Notes: generated by a model from the sequence alone, not told the origin. DNA of 64,000 nucleotides from CAYSAQ01 sp964429235 (GCA_964429235.1 CAYSAQ010000006.1:1-64000), one strand, 5' to 3'. Shown: positions 52,131 through 60,857, counted from the stretch's first letter. A program made the numbers and translations.

Positions 52131-54101
52131 CTATATTATAATTGGTACAAAAATTATTGTTATTAAAATAACTGCTTTTAAGAAAGCATTAATTGCTGGC
52201 CCAAGCACATCCTTTAAACAATCGCCAAAAAGATCTGCCTCTTTTGCATTCTCATATCGCTGAGTACCTTTACCACCTAGAAATCCTTTTTCAATAAACT
52301 TCTTAGAATTATCTAGTAAAGCACCTGCATTAGTATAGCTTATTGAAAGAAAAGTGGAAACCATGATACATCCGATTAAAAATGCAGCTAAAACTTCCAC
52401 ACTTAAGAATCTACCTATTAAAAAAGGCAGAAAAAATATAACAATAGTTGGAATAAATAAATCTTTAATAATATGCACTCCATGAATCCTAATGAATCTT
52501 CTTAAATCCGGTGTTGTTTTACCTTCTTTCAAATATGGAATCTCTTGCAACTGCACTTTTGATTCATTATACATATCAGTAACTGTATAAGATAAGGCAC
52601 GCAATAAAATAGAAACAAACACATATGGGAACATGCCACCTAAAAACAGTGCCACCATTATTACCGGATGGAACAAAGGAATGCTATGATAATTAATTCC
52701 AGACAAATGAACAAAAGAAAAAAAGAACGAAAAAGCCATAAGCAATACTGCATAAGAAGATGCATGTTTGCTTACTGCAGAAAGGTTATTTCCAACCACA
52801 TTCATTTTCTCAATATCACTTAAATAGGCATCTCCTTTTTCATTCATTCGAACTATTCCATTCATAGTGTCAAAAAAAGGCGCAGATAAGGATGAAGCTA
52901 CCATTATTGGGAGCATAGAAGCAAACCCAATACCTGCTAAAATAATTCCATAAAAATCACTTATCTTAAATGCTATAAATAAAAATATTGAAGATAAAAT
53001 AATAGGAAGATACACAGATTTCATACCCACAGACATACCATTAAAAATAGAAAGCACTGGGCTATATTGAGAAAAATAAGCATTGTCTCTAACATTCTGA
53101 TGAGATTCAGCAGTATAAATATCAGTTACTATCCCTATAATTAAGGCGAATACAACTCCCATGACAACACATATAAAAGGACTAAGAGCTGTAGGCATTC
53201 CTAAAAATGAACTAAGATTTATCAAAGGCAATACACTTCCTTTTGATACTAAATATACATAAATAGCGATCAACACTATAGAAAAATATGTTGCGTGCAA
53301 TGGTTTTAAACTAACAGATACAATATTTTTTCTTTTTAAAAACCAAAAAACAAAACTTATAGCAAAGCTAATAATCATGCTTCCTATCCCAATAATAAAA
53401 GGATAAGCAACAAGCACTAACGCTTCATCGATCGGAATACTATCATTAATATAATATGTTCCAACATAGAGAATTACTGCCACAAACATCCCAATAAAAA
53501 CTTCAATTAAATTGAAATTAATAGCTAATCCATTATTAAGGAAATCTCCGACTTTATCAGCCATTGATGAAACATTTCTAATGTCATTAGTATTTACATC
53601 AGCATGCTCTTTTGCAATCAATGCTGCCGATATATCTGCTCCTTTTGCAAACAATCCACCACCAATCTGCATAAAGAAAGTAACAATTGCTATACCCATT
53701 AAATAATATACTGTAGCTAACGAACCATATAATACAAAAACCCCAACTAATCCCATCAATGGAACTATTGTCATAAAGACAGATATTAAAATCCCCATAC
53801 CATAATAAAGATTAAATAATTTACTTGGATTATCTAAGTAGCTAACTTCTTTTTTCTTAACTAATTTAAAAGCTAATGGGAAACATAAATATGCACAAAC
53901 AGCAGATACAATACCGCCAATAATAAATGAAGCAAGATTACCTACACTTATTGATGATCCAAATAGAACAAATATAGCAGTTAGGAATGCACTAAAAATG
54001 AGTAACAATAATATACTGAAAAGAAAATACCTTTTTATCAAATAAATAAAGTTCTCTCTTATTAGATTAATTATATTCTGAAACTGTTCTCTGCTTTCCA
54101 T
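52131..54101 (-). CDS. Membrane-pyrophosphatase-like protein with degenerate active site
   Basis: The 656-residue protein has about 15 membrane segments and the overall order of H+/Na+-translocating pyrophosphatase motifs, but with losses. The first catalytic loop reads GGGLFAKGADISAALIAKE (near 146-164) where the family has DVGADLVGKVE; one Asp is Ala. The second reads ADKVGDFLNNGLAINFNL where the family has DNVGDNVGDxAGMGADL. The last loops (LLDNSKKFIE near 595, GDCLKDVLGPAIN near 625) are better kept. I start at the ATG at 54099-54101; the longer frame would run into the tRNA-Lys gene. It heads the tpiA-fba-pfp operon. It may be inactive or repurposed. Confidence 0.75.
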   Translation of the reverse strand: MESREQFQNIINLIRENFIYLIKRYFLFSILLLLIFSAFLTAIFVLFGSSISVGNLASFIIGGIVSAVCAYLCFPLAFKLVKKKEVSYLDNPSKLFNLYYGMGILISVFMTIVPLMGLVGVFVLYGSLATVYYLMGIAIVTFFMQIGGGLFAKGADISAALIAKEHADVNTNDIRNVSSMADKVGDFLNNGLAINFNLIEVFIGMFVAVILYVGTYYINDSIPIDEALVLVAYPFIIGIGSMIISFAISFVFWFLKRKNIVSVSLKPLHATYFSIVLIAIYVYLVSKGSVLPLINLSSFLGMPTALSPFICVVMGVVFALIIGIVTDIYTAESHQNVRDNAYFSQYSPVLSIFNGMSVGMKSVYLPIILSSIFLFIAFKISDFYGIILAGIGFASMLPIMVASSLSAPFFDTMNGIVRMNEKGDAYLSDIEKMNVVGNNLSAVSKHASSYAVLLMAFSFFFSFVHLSGINYHSIPLFHPVIMVALFLGGMFPYVFVSILLRALSYTVTDMYNESKVQLQEIPYLKEGKTTPDLRRFIRIHGVHIIKDLFIPTIVIFFLPFLIGRFLSVEVLAAFLIGCIMVSTFLSISYTNAGALLDNSKKFIEKGFLGGKGTQRYENAKEADLFGDCLKDVLGPAINAFLKAVILITIIFVPIII

Positions 54102-54115
54102 ATTCCCTCTATACT

Positions 54116-54191
54116 TGGTGCACCGCGAAGGATTCGAACCTTCGGCCGCCTGATTAAGAGTCAGATGCTCTACCAACTGAGCTAGCGGTGC
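54116..54191 (-). tRNA. tRNA-Lys (CTT)
   Basis: A 76-base cloverleaf with acceptor stem GCACCGC/GCGGTGC, D-arm GCTCAGTTGGTAGAGC, anticodon loop CTCTTAA (anticodon CTT), T-arm GGTTCGAATCC and encoded CCA. It lies 15 bases upstream of the pyrophosphatase-like gene and may share its transcript. Confidence 0.96.
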
Positions 54192-54247
54192 TTACCTATG
54201 ATTTTTGCGTATTTAGTATACCATAAACCACTCACTCGTGAAACAAT

Positions 54248-54324
54248 TGGTGCGCCCGATACGATTCGAACGTATGGCCTACGGATTCGAAGTCCGTTGC
54301 TCTATCCAGCTGAGCTACGAGCGC
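54248..54324 (-). tRNA. tRNA-Arg (TCG)
   Basis: A 77-base cloverleaf with acceptor GCGCTCG/CGGGCGC, anticodon loop CTTCGAA (anticodon TCG), T-arm CGTTCGAATCG and encoded CCA. It is 56 bases upstream of tRNA-Lys and close in sequence to the tRNA-Arg (TCT) gene at 58340-58416. Confidence 0.95.
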
Positions 54325-54361
54325 CTACTAATCTCACTCTATATAGTATAAATACTTTTAT

Positions 54362-55072
54362 CTATCTGGACAACTTAAACAAGGCAAACTTAACTGCTTC
54401 CAAAACAGTTAAAATACCGTATCGACAACTGCGCACAAAATTAATTGAGGATGCTTCTGGAAAATATCTTACAGGAACCTGCACTTCGCCAATCCGAAAC
54501 TTATGCCTTAATGAATTAAATAAAACTTGAGAATCAAAAACAAAATCATCAGACTGTTTTTTATAATTAATTGTGTGTAACACTTCAGCCTTATAAGCTC
54601 TCATCCCCGTATGCCATTCAGATAAATTCTGACCAGATACTATGTTTTGAAACAATGTAAGCATCCTATTAGAAAAATACTTATAACGTGGCATGCCGCC
54701 TTCTAATGCTTCTTTTCTACTTCTAATTCTAGAACCCAAAACTATGTCACAGACTCCAAGCTCTAATAAATCAATCATTACTGGAATTGCTTTAGGATCA
54801 TATTGATAATCTGGATGCAACATTACTACATACTCAGGATCTAATTTTAATGCCTCATCATAACAAGTCTTTTGATTAGCTCCATAGCCTTTATTCTCTG
54901 CATGGCTATAAACACTAATCCCTAGCTCTTTACCCAACGCCACAGTGCCATCGAAGCTAGCATCATCAACTAATATAACTTCTGCTGCTAAGCCCTCAGG
55001 AATATCAGCATATACATCTCTCAATGTTTTCTCAGCATTATATGCCGGAAGGACGACAACAACTTTAACCAT
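54362..55072 (-). CDS. Family 2 glycosyltransferase
   Basis: The 236-residue soluble GT-A enzyme has VVVLPAYNAEKTLRDV near residue 4, ILVDDASFDGTV near residue 33 (nucleotide-sugar Asp), VVMLHPDYQYDPKAI near residue 77, and GMRAYKAEVLHTI near residue 160. It resembles dolichyl/polyprenyl-phosphate mannose- or glucose-transferases but lacks C-terminal membrane helices. It overlaps the adjacent TPR membrane protein by eight bases, which could use its lipid-linked sugar. Confidence 0.88.
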   Translation of the reverse strand: MVKVVVVLPAYNAEKTLRDVYADIPEGLAAEVILVDDASFDGTVALGKELGISVYSHAENKGYGANQKTCYDEALKLDPEYVVMLHPDYQYDPKAIPVMIDLLELGVCDIVLGSRIRSRKEALEGGMPRYKYFSNRMLTLFQNIVSGQNLSEWHTGMRAYKAEVLHTINYKKQSDDFVFDSQVLFNSLRHKFRIGEVQVPVRYFPEASSINFVRSCRYGILTVLEAVKFALFKLSR

Positions 55073-56879
55073 TACTTTTCTCCTTAAAACTTATCGCAAT
55101 CTTCAAATTATCCTTTGCAGTTTGGTTGTTCGGATTTAATTCAATAGCTCTTCTAAAATAATCTATCGCTTTATCAACATCACCCTTTTTACCATAAACT
55201 AAACCAATATTATTATACATACCCGAATTTCTTGGATTTATTAAAATACCCTGCCTGTAATAAAAGATAGCATCCTCAAAACGACCTAAACTCTCTAGAG
55301 CAACACCCATATTATTATAAGTAGCATCATATCCAGGTTCTATATCAAGCGCTAATTCGAAATGCTCAATGGCATCTTCAAACCTTTTTTGATGAATCGC
55401 TGCTATACCCATATTATTATACGTCTTATAAATTAAAGAATTATTAGGCTGAGTATCAATAGCTTTTTGATAATATTTAATAGCACCATTAATATCTCCT
55501 TTATCAGACAATGCTGAACCTAAGTTATTTAAAACACTAAAGTAAATAGGGTTAATCTCTAACGCTTGATGATAATAAGATATAGCTTTATCGGTATTAC
55601 CTTTCTCACTATAAGAAAGAGCTAAATTATTTAATATTAATGGAGTCCCTATTTCATATTGCAATTGATGTTCAAATAGTTGGATAGGACTCTCCCAATA
55701 AGAAACCTGTTTTTTTGTTATAGGAATATAAAGAACAACTAATAATACGAGAATCAGCGCATAAGGAACCTGACGTGATTCTCTCTTGAGAAACAAATCT
55801 TTTATTAAAAATACAACCATAATAAATAATCCTATAGTTGTAATATACATATATCTATCAGCCATAGCTTGAGTTCCAACCTGAACAATCCCAATAACCG
55901 GAACCAAAGTACCTAAAAACCATAACCAGCCTACTAATAAATATTTTTTATCTTTGTACTTAAGAACTGCTAAAGATATTCCAACAACTAGAAGCAAGCT
56001 TAAGATAAAAGAAATAGGAGTAATCAAATCCGTATATGGATAAAACACTACTAATGGATGTGGATAAATAGTTTTCATCATGTATTTAACTACTGACACA
56101 AACGCATTCTGAAACCTAAGCAATAATGGGAAATGGTCTACAGACTGGACTGCGCCCATACTATTCTGAGCCCAAAAAGTTAGATAACTAGAAAGAAATG
56201 CTAAGATAAAAAAAGGTATCTTTTCCAGAACAATATATAACTTATTCTTTATCCTATCTAATGGCCAGTAATCCAATAATAACAAAACACAAGGCAATGT
56301 TACTAACATTGGTTTTGCCATTAAGCCCAATGCTAAAAAGACTAAACTTAAAAAATAATACAGCCACTTACTTAAATTATCAGCTTTTATATAAAGCCAA
56401 TAATTAATAATTGTTAGAAACATAAAAAAAGCACTAAGTACGTCTTTACGCTCAGCTATCCAAGCAACAGATTCTACATGAGTAGGATGCAACGCAAATA
56501 AGGCAGCAATTATTAAAGAAGGCCATCGCACACCTGTAAGCAAATAGAGCATAATAAATAAAAGAATCACATTAAGAATATGAATAGCAGCATTCATAAC
56601 ATGATGCCCAGCTGGATTAATGCCAAATAAACTAAAATCAATCATATGAGAGACCCATGTTACTGGATGCCAGTTATTAGAGTGCACTGCAGTAAAGCTC
56701 CACTGTAAGCTCTCAACGGTTATTCCTTTTTGGATTGCATAGTTTTCAGAAACATATTCATTGTCATCATAATTAACATAACCAAAACCATGAACATCTG
56801 AATACACGTATATTGTTGCTGCCAATAAAATAAGACAACAATATATAAATAAAAAGTTCTTTTTAAACAATCCCGCCAT
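55065..56879 (-). CDS. Polytopic membrane protein with TPR repeats (TMTC-like)
   Basis: The 604-residue protein begins with about ten membrane segments (residues 10-400), with VNYDDNEYV near residue 36 and HPTHVESVAWIAERKDVLSAF near residue 133, a pattern of the DUF1736/TMTC and PMT-like glycosyltransferases. The C-terminal 200 residues hold five or six TPR units (for example GNTDKAISYYHQALEINP, DINGAIKYYQKAIDTQPN). A glycosyltransferase fed by the neighbouring GT2 is likely. A CATAAT box five bases before the ATG may indicate a leaderless mRNA. Confidence 0.8.
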   Translation of the reverse strand: MAGLFKKNFLFIYCCLILLAATIYVYSDVHGFGYVNYDDNEYVSENYAIQKGITVESLQWSFTAVHSNNWHPVTWVSHMIDFSLFGINPAGHHVMNAAIHILNVILLFIMLYLLTGVRWPSLIIAALFALHPTHVESVAWIAERKDVLSAFFMFLTIINYWLYIKADNLSKWLYYFLSLVFLALGLMAKPMLVTLPCVLLLLDYWPLDRIKNKLYIVLEKIPFFILAFLSSYLTFWAQNSMGAVQSVDHFPLLLRFQNAFVSVVKYMMKTIYPHPLVVFYPYTDLITPISFILSLLLVVGISLAVLKYKDKKYLLVGWLWFLGTLVPVIGIVQVGTQAMADRYMYITTIGLFIMVVFLIKDLFLKRESRQVPYALILVLLVVLYIPITKKQVSYWESPIQLFEHQLQYEIGTPLILNNLALSYSEKGNTDKAISYYHQALEINPIYFSVLNNLGSALSDKGDINGAIKYYQKAIDTQPNNSLIYKTYNNMGIAAIHQKRFEDAIEHFELALDIEPGYDATYNNMGVALESLGRFEDAIFYYRQGILINPRNSGMYNNIGLVYGKKGDVDKAIDYFRRAIELNPNNQTAKDNLKIAISFKEKSNG

Positions 56880-56936
56880 TAACTATTATGATATCAAAAG
56901 GATGAGACTTTTCCCAACTTTTTTCGATATATATAT

Positions 56937-58184
56937 ATGCGATATAAAATCATATCAATAAACTATCAAGATATAGCAACCAAAATTATTAAAAAAGCTA
57001 TTCCTATAAGCATTCAGAATCTAGCAGAACATAGTGATAGGTTTATTATAGACCTCAAGGCTGATGGTCGAGAATTAGAATTAACTATAGCCAGGCTAAG
57101 CAAAGTAGGGTTAAAAATATCACCAAGACACAACAAGGCGATATCGCTCATATACGTAAAAAAAGCAGTAGCTTCTGATAATGACAAGATAAACAAAACC
57201 CTTGAATACCTTTTTGAAGTACTGAGCAGACCAATGATAATAGACGAAAGACCGTTATCTAGAATAGAAAAAAGAATATGGTATAGAAATAACATAAAAC
57301 ATAATAATGAATTATTTATGCTAATAAATAGCTCTAAAAGCAACGTAAATGACTTCGCGGGAGATGTTTTGAGGAATATTTTTTATCTTAACACCCATAT
57401 AGGGAATCCTCACGAAGAAACAGTGGAAATAGCTTATGACAAAACATTAACTCTTACAAAAGCACTATCACAAGAGCCTACATTACTAGAAAGCATAGGC
57501 ATATCTTTGGAAATAGAAGCTACTTTAATAGAGATGCTAATGAGCATGAAAAATAAAACAAATACTACAAATTATCAAAAACTAGCCAACGATATAATCA
57601 AAAATACTCAACCAGTAACAGTGACTGATCTAAGAGAAAACCACTCATATATATTTGATTTTGCCAGTGAAGAAGAAATCCAGTATTTTGTAGAACAACT
57701 CAATATTACTGAAACAAAAATAGTCCCAAGCAGATATCCAAATATTGAAAAAGAATTTCCAATAAGAAAACTTCAAAATGTGTTTAAAAAATTAAGTGGC
57801 AGCAACCTGAGTATGCTTCAAGAAATAATAAAAACAATGAACAAACCAATCCTGTTTGATGACCATTTCTCTACACATGGGGAAAGAAGAAAATGGCACA
57901 AGGAACACAATAATAACAACAGGATACTCTATAAGTTTACTATATCTACAAAAGTTGGCATAAACAACTTTAGTGCAGGATTAACACTACTTCTATCTTT
58001 ATTTGAAAATTTAGAGGCAAAAGATAAGCTTATACCTCAGATAAAAGATGCAAGAGAATATATATTAATTAAAGTCAAAGAATTAGGGCTAACACCGACT
58101 CTAGCAAAAAAATTAGAAGTAGTTTTAGAAATAGAAGATATCATGATAGAACTTTTTAACGAATGGTCTTCTGCAGATAATTAA
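56937..58184 (+). CDS. Unknown protein with two tandem homologous halves (415 residues)
   Basis: Residues 8-206 and 209-413 align with each other. Both begin NYQ-x-x-A-x-x-IIK, both have a conserved centre (RPMIIDERPLSRIEKRIW near 97 and KPILFDDHFSTHGERRKW near 300) followed by an Asn-rich stretch (NNELF, NNRILY) and a ND/NNF-A/S-AG motif, and both end with a helix such as SLEIEATLIEML and VLEIEDIMIELF. There is no signal or membrane segment. I recognise no known fold. It stands alone, divergent from the TPR membrane-protein gene, with no Shine-Dalgarno sequence. Confidence 0.7.
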   Translation: MRYKIISINYQDIATKIIKKAIPISIQNLAEHSDRFIIDLKADGRELELTIARLSKVGLKISPRHNKAISLIYVKKAVASDNDKINKTLEYLFEVLSRPMIIDERPLSRIEKRIWYRNNIKHNNELFMLINSSKSNVNDFAGDVLRNIFYLNTHIGNPHEETVEIAYDKTLTLTKALSQEPTLLESIGISLEIEATLIEMLMSMKNKTNTTNYQKLANDIIKNTQPVTVTDLRENHSYIFDFASEEEIQYFVEQLNITETKIVPSRYPNIEKEFPIRKLQNVFKKLSGSNLSMLQEIIKTMNKPILFDDHFSTHGERRKWHKEHNNNNRILYKFTISTKVGINNFSAGLTLLLSLFENLEAKDKLIPQIKDAREYILIKVKELGLTPTLAKKLEVVLEIEDIMIELFNEWSSADN

Positions 58185-58194
58185 TTGAAAAAAA

Positions 58195-58271
58195 TGGGGT
58201 GATTGATGGGGTTTGAACCCACGACAACCGGAATCACAATCCGGGGCTCTACCAACTGAGCTACAACCACC
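58195..58271 (-). tRNA. tRNA-His (GTG)
   Basis: A cloverleaf with acceptor GTGGTTG/CAATCAC plus the extra G at -1 opposite a C discriminator, anticodon loop TTGTGAT (anticodon GTG), T-arm GGGTTCAAACCC and encoded CCA. It is the last of the three-tRNA cluster, and a T-rich run follows directly. Confidence 0.95.
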
Positions 58272-58339
58272 ATATTTTTTTAATCCACAATTATGTGGCC
58301 TGCCACTCGAAGCTCTTTTGCTATGCAAAAGGCGTAGTG

Positions 58340-58416
58340 TGGTGCGCCCGATACGATTCGAACGTATGGCCTACGGCTTAGAAGGCCGTTGCTCTATCCA
58401 GCTGAGCTACGGGCGC
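58340..58416 (-). tRNA. tRNA-Arg (TCT)
   Basis: A 77-base cloverleaf with acceptor GCGCCCG/CGGGCGC, anticodon loop CTTCTAA (anticodon TCT, reads AGA/AGG), T-arm CGTTCGAATCG and encoded CCA. It lies between tRNA-Gly and tRNA-His. The spacer to tRNA-His holds two hairpins (CTTTTGC/GCAAAAG and CCACA/TGTGG), perhaps for processing. Confidence 0.96.
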
Positions 58417-58449
58417 ATTAAAAAACAATTGCTCCAACCTAAAAAAGAT

Positions 58450-58525
58450 TGGAGCGGGAGACCAGGTTCGAACCGGCGACATTCAGCTTGGAAGGCTGAC
58501 GCTCTACCAACTGAGCTACTCCCGC
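58450..58525 (-). tRNA. tRNA-Gly (TCC)
   Basis: A 76-base cloverleaf with acceptor GCGGGAG/CTCCCGC, anticodon loop CTTCCAA (anticodon TCC), T-arm CGGTTCGAACC and encoded CCA. It is first in the tRNA-Gly, tRNA-Arg, tRNA-His cluster. A -10 TATAAT lies at 58579-58584. Confidence 0.96.
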
Positions 58526-58578
58526 ATAACACCTCGTGACTTAACGAACTAATCCGTTAATCAAACTAGGCGAACAAT

Positions 58579-58584
58579 ATTATA
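58579..58584 (-). promoter_or_regulatory. -10 box of the tRNA-Gly cluster
   Basis: TATAAT on the minus strand lies about 55 bases before tRNA-Gly. The -35 is weak (TTTTCA at 16 bases). A TTAACG/CGTTAA inverted repeat (58541-58560) lies between the start point and tRNA-Gly. Confidence 0.4.
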
Positions 58585-58619
58585 ACATGTATCGCTGATT
58601 TGAAAATACTCAAATCATC

Positions 58620-58667
58620 TTATACTTTTGGCAAGTTTGCTAACGCAGCTTTAACTGCATGAGCTTT
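58620..58667 (-). pseudogene. 3' remnant of a trpB-like gene
   Basis: On the minus strand this reads KAHAVKAALANLPKV and then a stop, nearly identical to the end of the TrpB2 gene at 59280 (SAVKAALANLPKV, stop). A stop lies directly upstream in the same frame, and further upstream there is no homology. The DNA shares 28 of 29 bases between 58630-58658 and 59290-59318. It is a scar of a second copy or of a duplication around the gene at 58807. Confidence 0.75.
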
Positions 58668-58806
58668 TCAAAAGGAGTTTGACTGTTACCTCTAGCAATC
58701 CCAAGGATTACGAAGGTGCCTCGTCTCCCGCTAAATTATCTAAAATCAATACAACCAGCTCTCATCATTATGTTTAAAGATCACCCATCCTGGGCATAAA
58801 ATTATT
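58668..58806. other. Non-coding stretch between trpB remnant and small gene
   Basis: I see no gene here. It contains AGGAGTTTGACTG and other fragments that may be further decayed pieces. A -10-like TAAAAT or CATAAA lies just before the next ATG (58807), with a weak TTTAAA at 58773-58778. Confidence 0.35.
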
Positions 58807-59283
58807 ATGCGAAAAAAAACAATATCATTAGATAATGATCCAAATAAATACATGGGTAAAACTATTATTAATAACCTTAAAGTGCCTACAAAAACAATAA
58901 TTGATAAACGTAGTCAAATTATACCAAATAATCATATTGGAAGAGGAACCTGTGAAGATTTAGCCGACCACTTTCGCGATCTTTTTCCAGAATTAGAATT
59001 AGTTTACATTATTGATAAAGAAGGAAACATAGTCCATGTGTATTTAGAAAGCACTGACTGCACACCTCCTGATGAAGCTATTGTTGTAGATCCATCGGCT
59101 GGACAATTCCCACTTGATAATGAATTACATAAAAAAATGCAACTTGGTTTCTATGATTCAAAAGCTAAATACTTTGCTAAAGGACATACTGGCCATAAGC
59201 TTAAAACTGTCGACAAAGAACACGAATTTACTATAATCAAAAACCCTTCTGATGAAGAATTAAAAAGATTAGTTACTGGCTAA
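58807..59283 (+). CDS. Unknown small protein with Cys-His-Asp pattern
   Basis: The 158-residue soluble protein carries RGTCEDLADHFRDLFP near residue 46, NIVHVYLES near residue 74 and AIVVDPSAGQFPL near residue 90. The order Cys, His, Asp followed by Gln resembles papain-like/transglutaminase-like folds such as glutamine deamidases or cysteine peptidases. That assignment is inference. It has no signal peptide and no Shine-Dalgarno sequence. It lies between the trpB-like remnant and the intact TrpB2 gene, whose stop it overlaps, so it may have been inserted there. Confidence 0.6.
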   Translation: MRKKTISLDNDPNKYMGKTIINNLKVPTKTIIDKRSQIIPNNHIGRGTCEDLADHFRDLFPELELVYIIDKEGNIVHVYLESTDCTPPDEAIVVDPSAGQFPLDNELHKKMQLGFYDSKAKYFAKGHTGHKLKTVDKEHEFTIIKNPSDEELKRLVTG

Positions 59284-60632
59284 ACCTTAGGCAAGTTTGC
59301 TAACGCAGCCTTAACTGCTGATTCTGGATACTCATAATCAATTAATTCATTTTCGAAATACTTCTGATAAGAACTCATATCAAAATGACCATGACCAGAA
59401 CAATTAAATAAAATTGTTCTTTCTTTACCTTCTTCTTTTGCAAGTAATGCTTCATCTATTGCAGCTTTCACCGCATGAGATGTCTCTGGTGCAATTATAA
59501 CACCTTCAGTTTTTGCAAAAAGCATAGCAGCATCAAACACTTCATTTTGATGATAAGCTCTTGGATCTACTAATCCATCTTTTACCATCTTAGATACGAT
59601 TGGAGACATTCCATGATATCTAAGACCACCAGCATGAATAGCAGGAGGAACAAAATCATGCCCTAATGTATGCATTTTAATTACAGGCGACATTTTTGCA
59701 GTATCACCATAGTCGTAAGCATAGAGCCCCCTAGTAAGTGTAGGACAAGCATGTGGCTCTACAGCAACTAGTTTAGGATTATGAGTGCCATGAATCTTAT
59801 CATAGGCAAATGGCGCAGCGATTCCACCAAAGTTAGAACCTCCTCCTACACAACCAATAACAACATCAGGATAATCCCCAACTTTCTTAAGTTGTTCCTT
59901 TGACTCAAGACCAATAACAGTTTGATGTAAAATAACATGGTTAAGAACTGAACCTAGAGCATAATTTGTATCTTTATTTTGCAAAGCAATTTCTACTGCT
60001 TCACTAATAGCTATTCCCAATGAACCAGGACAAGCAGGATCCTTTTCTAAGATAGCTCTACCTGCTACAGTTGTATTTGATGGAGAAGAAATGCACTTCC
60101 CTCCCCAAGTTTGCATCATAAGCCTTCTTGCTGGTTTTAAATCATAGCTGCATTTCACCATGTATACCAAAACTTCAATCCCAAACAAACTTCCAGCTAA
60201 ACTAAGAGAACTACCCCACTGCCCAGCACCCGTTTCAGTACTAAGTTTGTTGATACCCTCTTTTTTATTATAATAAGCTTGAGCAATAGCTGTATTCGGT
60301 TTATGCGATCCAGCTGGAGATACTCCTTCCCATTTATAATAAATCTTAGCAGGTGTTCCAAGTGCCTTTTCAAGAGCAGTTGCACGAATAAGTGGAGACG
60401 GTCTCCATATTGCTAACTTATCCATAATATCTTCAGGAATATCTATCCATCTCTCTTGTGACATTTCTTGTTCTATAAGAGCATTTGGAAATATTGCAGC
60501 TAAGTCTTCAGGGCCTGCTGGCTTTAATGTGCCTGGATGAAGTGGAGGATCAAGAGGACCACTGAGGTCTGCTTGAATATTGTACCATTTCTTTGGCATC
60601 TCTTTTTCTGTTAATAAAATCTTTTTTTGCAT
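59280..60632 (-). CDS. TrpB2-type tryptophan synthase beta chain
   Basis: The 450-residue PLP enzyme joins indole and serine to tryptophan. The start is the ATG at 60630-60632, eight bases after AGGAG. It has the PLP Lys in GSHKPNTAIAQAYYN near residue 110, ETGAGQWGSSLSLAG near residue 130, the phosphate loop CVGGGSNFGGIAAPF near 258, and an N-terminal extension LSGPLDPPLHPGT that is typical of TrpB2, which works without TrpA in many organisms. No other trp genes are nearby. Confidence 0.93.
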   Translation of the reverse strand: MQKKILLTEKEMPKKWYNIQADLSGPLDPPLHPGTLKPAGPEDLAAIFPNALIEQEMSQERWIDIPEDIMDKLAIWRPSPLIRATALEKALGTPAKIYYKWEGVSPAGSHKPNTAIAQAYYNKKEGINKLSTETGAGQWGSSLSLAGSLFGIEVLVYMVKCSYDLKPARRLMMQTWGGKCISSPSNTTVAGRAILEKDPACPGSLGIAISEAVEIALQNKDTNYALGSVLNHVILHQTVIGLESKEQLKKVGDYPDVVIGCVGGGSNFGGIAAPFAYDKIHGTHNPKLVAVEPHACPTLTRGLYAYDYGDTAKMSPVIKMHTLGHDFVPPAIHAGGLRYHGMSPIVSKMVKDGLVDPRAYHQNEVFDAAMLFAKTEGVIIAPETSHAVKAAIDEALLAKEEGKERTILFNCSGHGHFDMSSYQKYFENELIDYEYPESAVKAALANLPKV

Positions 60633-60726
60633 GAAGATCACTCCTAATTATGTATTTCTATCTATGTTACTTCTGATAGTATCATTTGTCTAGAAAACTA
60701 AGTGTTAATAATTGAAAAAAGCACTC

Positions 60727-60755
60727 TTGCCAATATCTCTGTTTATAGATACAAT
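60727..60755 (+). promoter_or_regulatory. Promoter of tRNA-Pro
   Basis: TTGCCA (60727-60732) and TACAAT (60750-60755) are 17 bases apart, giving a 5' leader of about 18 bases before the tRNA. Confidence 0.6.
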
Positions 60756-60779
60756 TACTTAGCGTTTTTTAAACGAAGT

Positions 60780-60857
60780 CGGGGCATAGCGCAGTCCGGT
60801 TAGCGCACCTGTTTTGGGAACAGGGGGCCGCAAGTTCGAATCTTGCTGCCCCGACCA
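60780..60857 (+). tRNA. tRNA-Pro (TGG)
   Basis: A 78-base cloverleaf with acceptor CGGGGCA/TGCCCCG (C1-G72 as in bacterial tRNA-Pro), anticodon loop TTTGGGA (anticodon TGG), T-arm AAGTTCGAATCTT and encoded CCA. It is the only plus-strand tRNA in the window. Confidence 0.96.

Noticed and set aside
54102..54176. 25-residue N-terminal extension of the pyrophosphatase-like protein
   Set aside because: The extension would be translated from the tRNA-Lys gene. A start with GAGGGAAT exists after the tRNA.
58125..58539. Open frames across the tRNA cluster on both strands
   Set aside because: They are read through three tRNA genes and have no protein homology.
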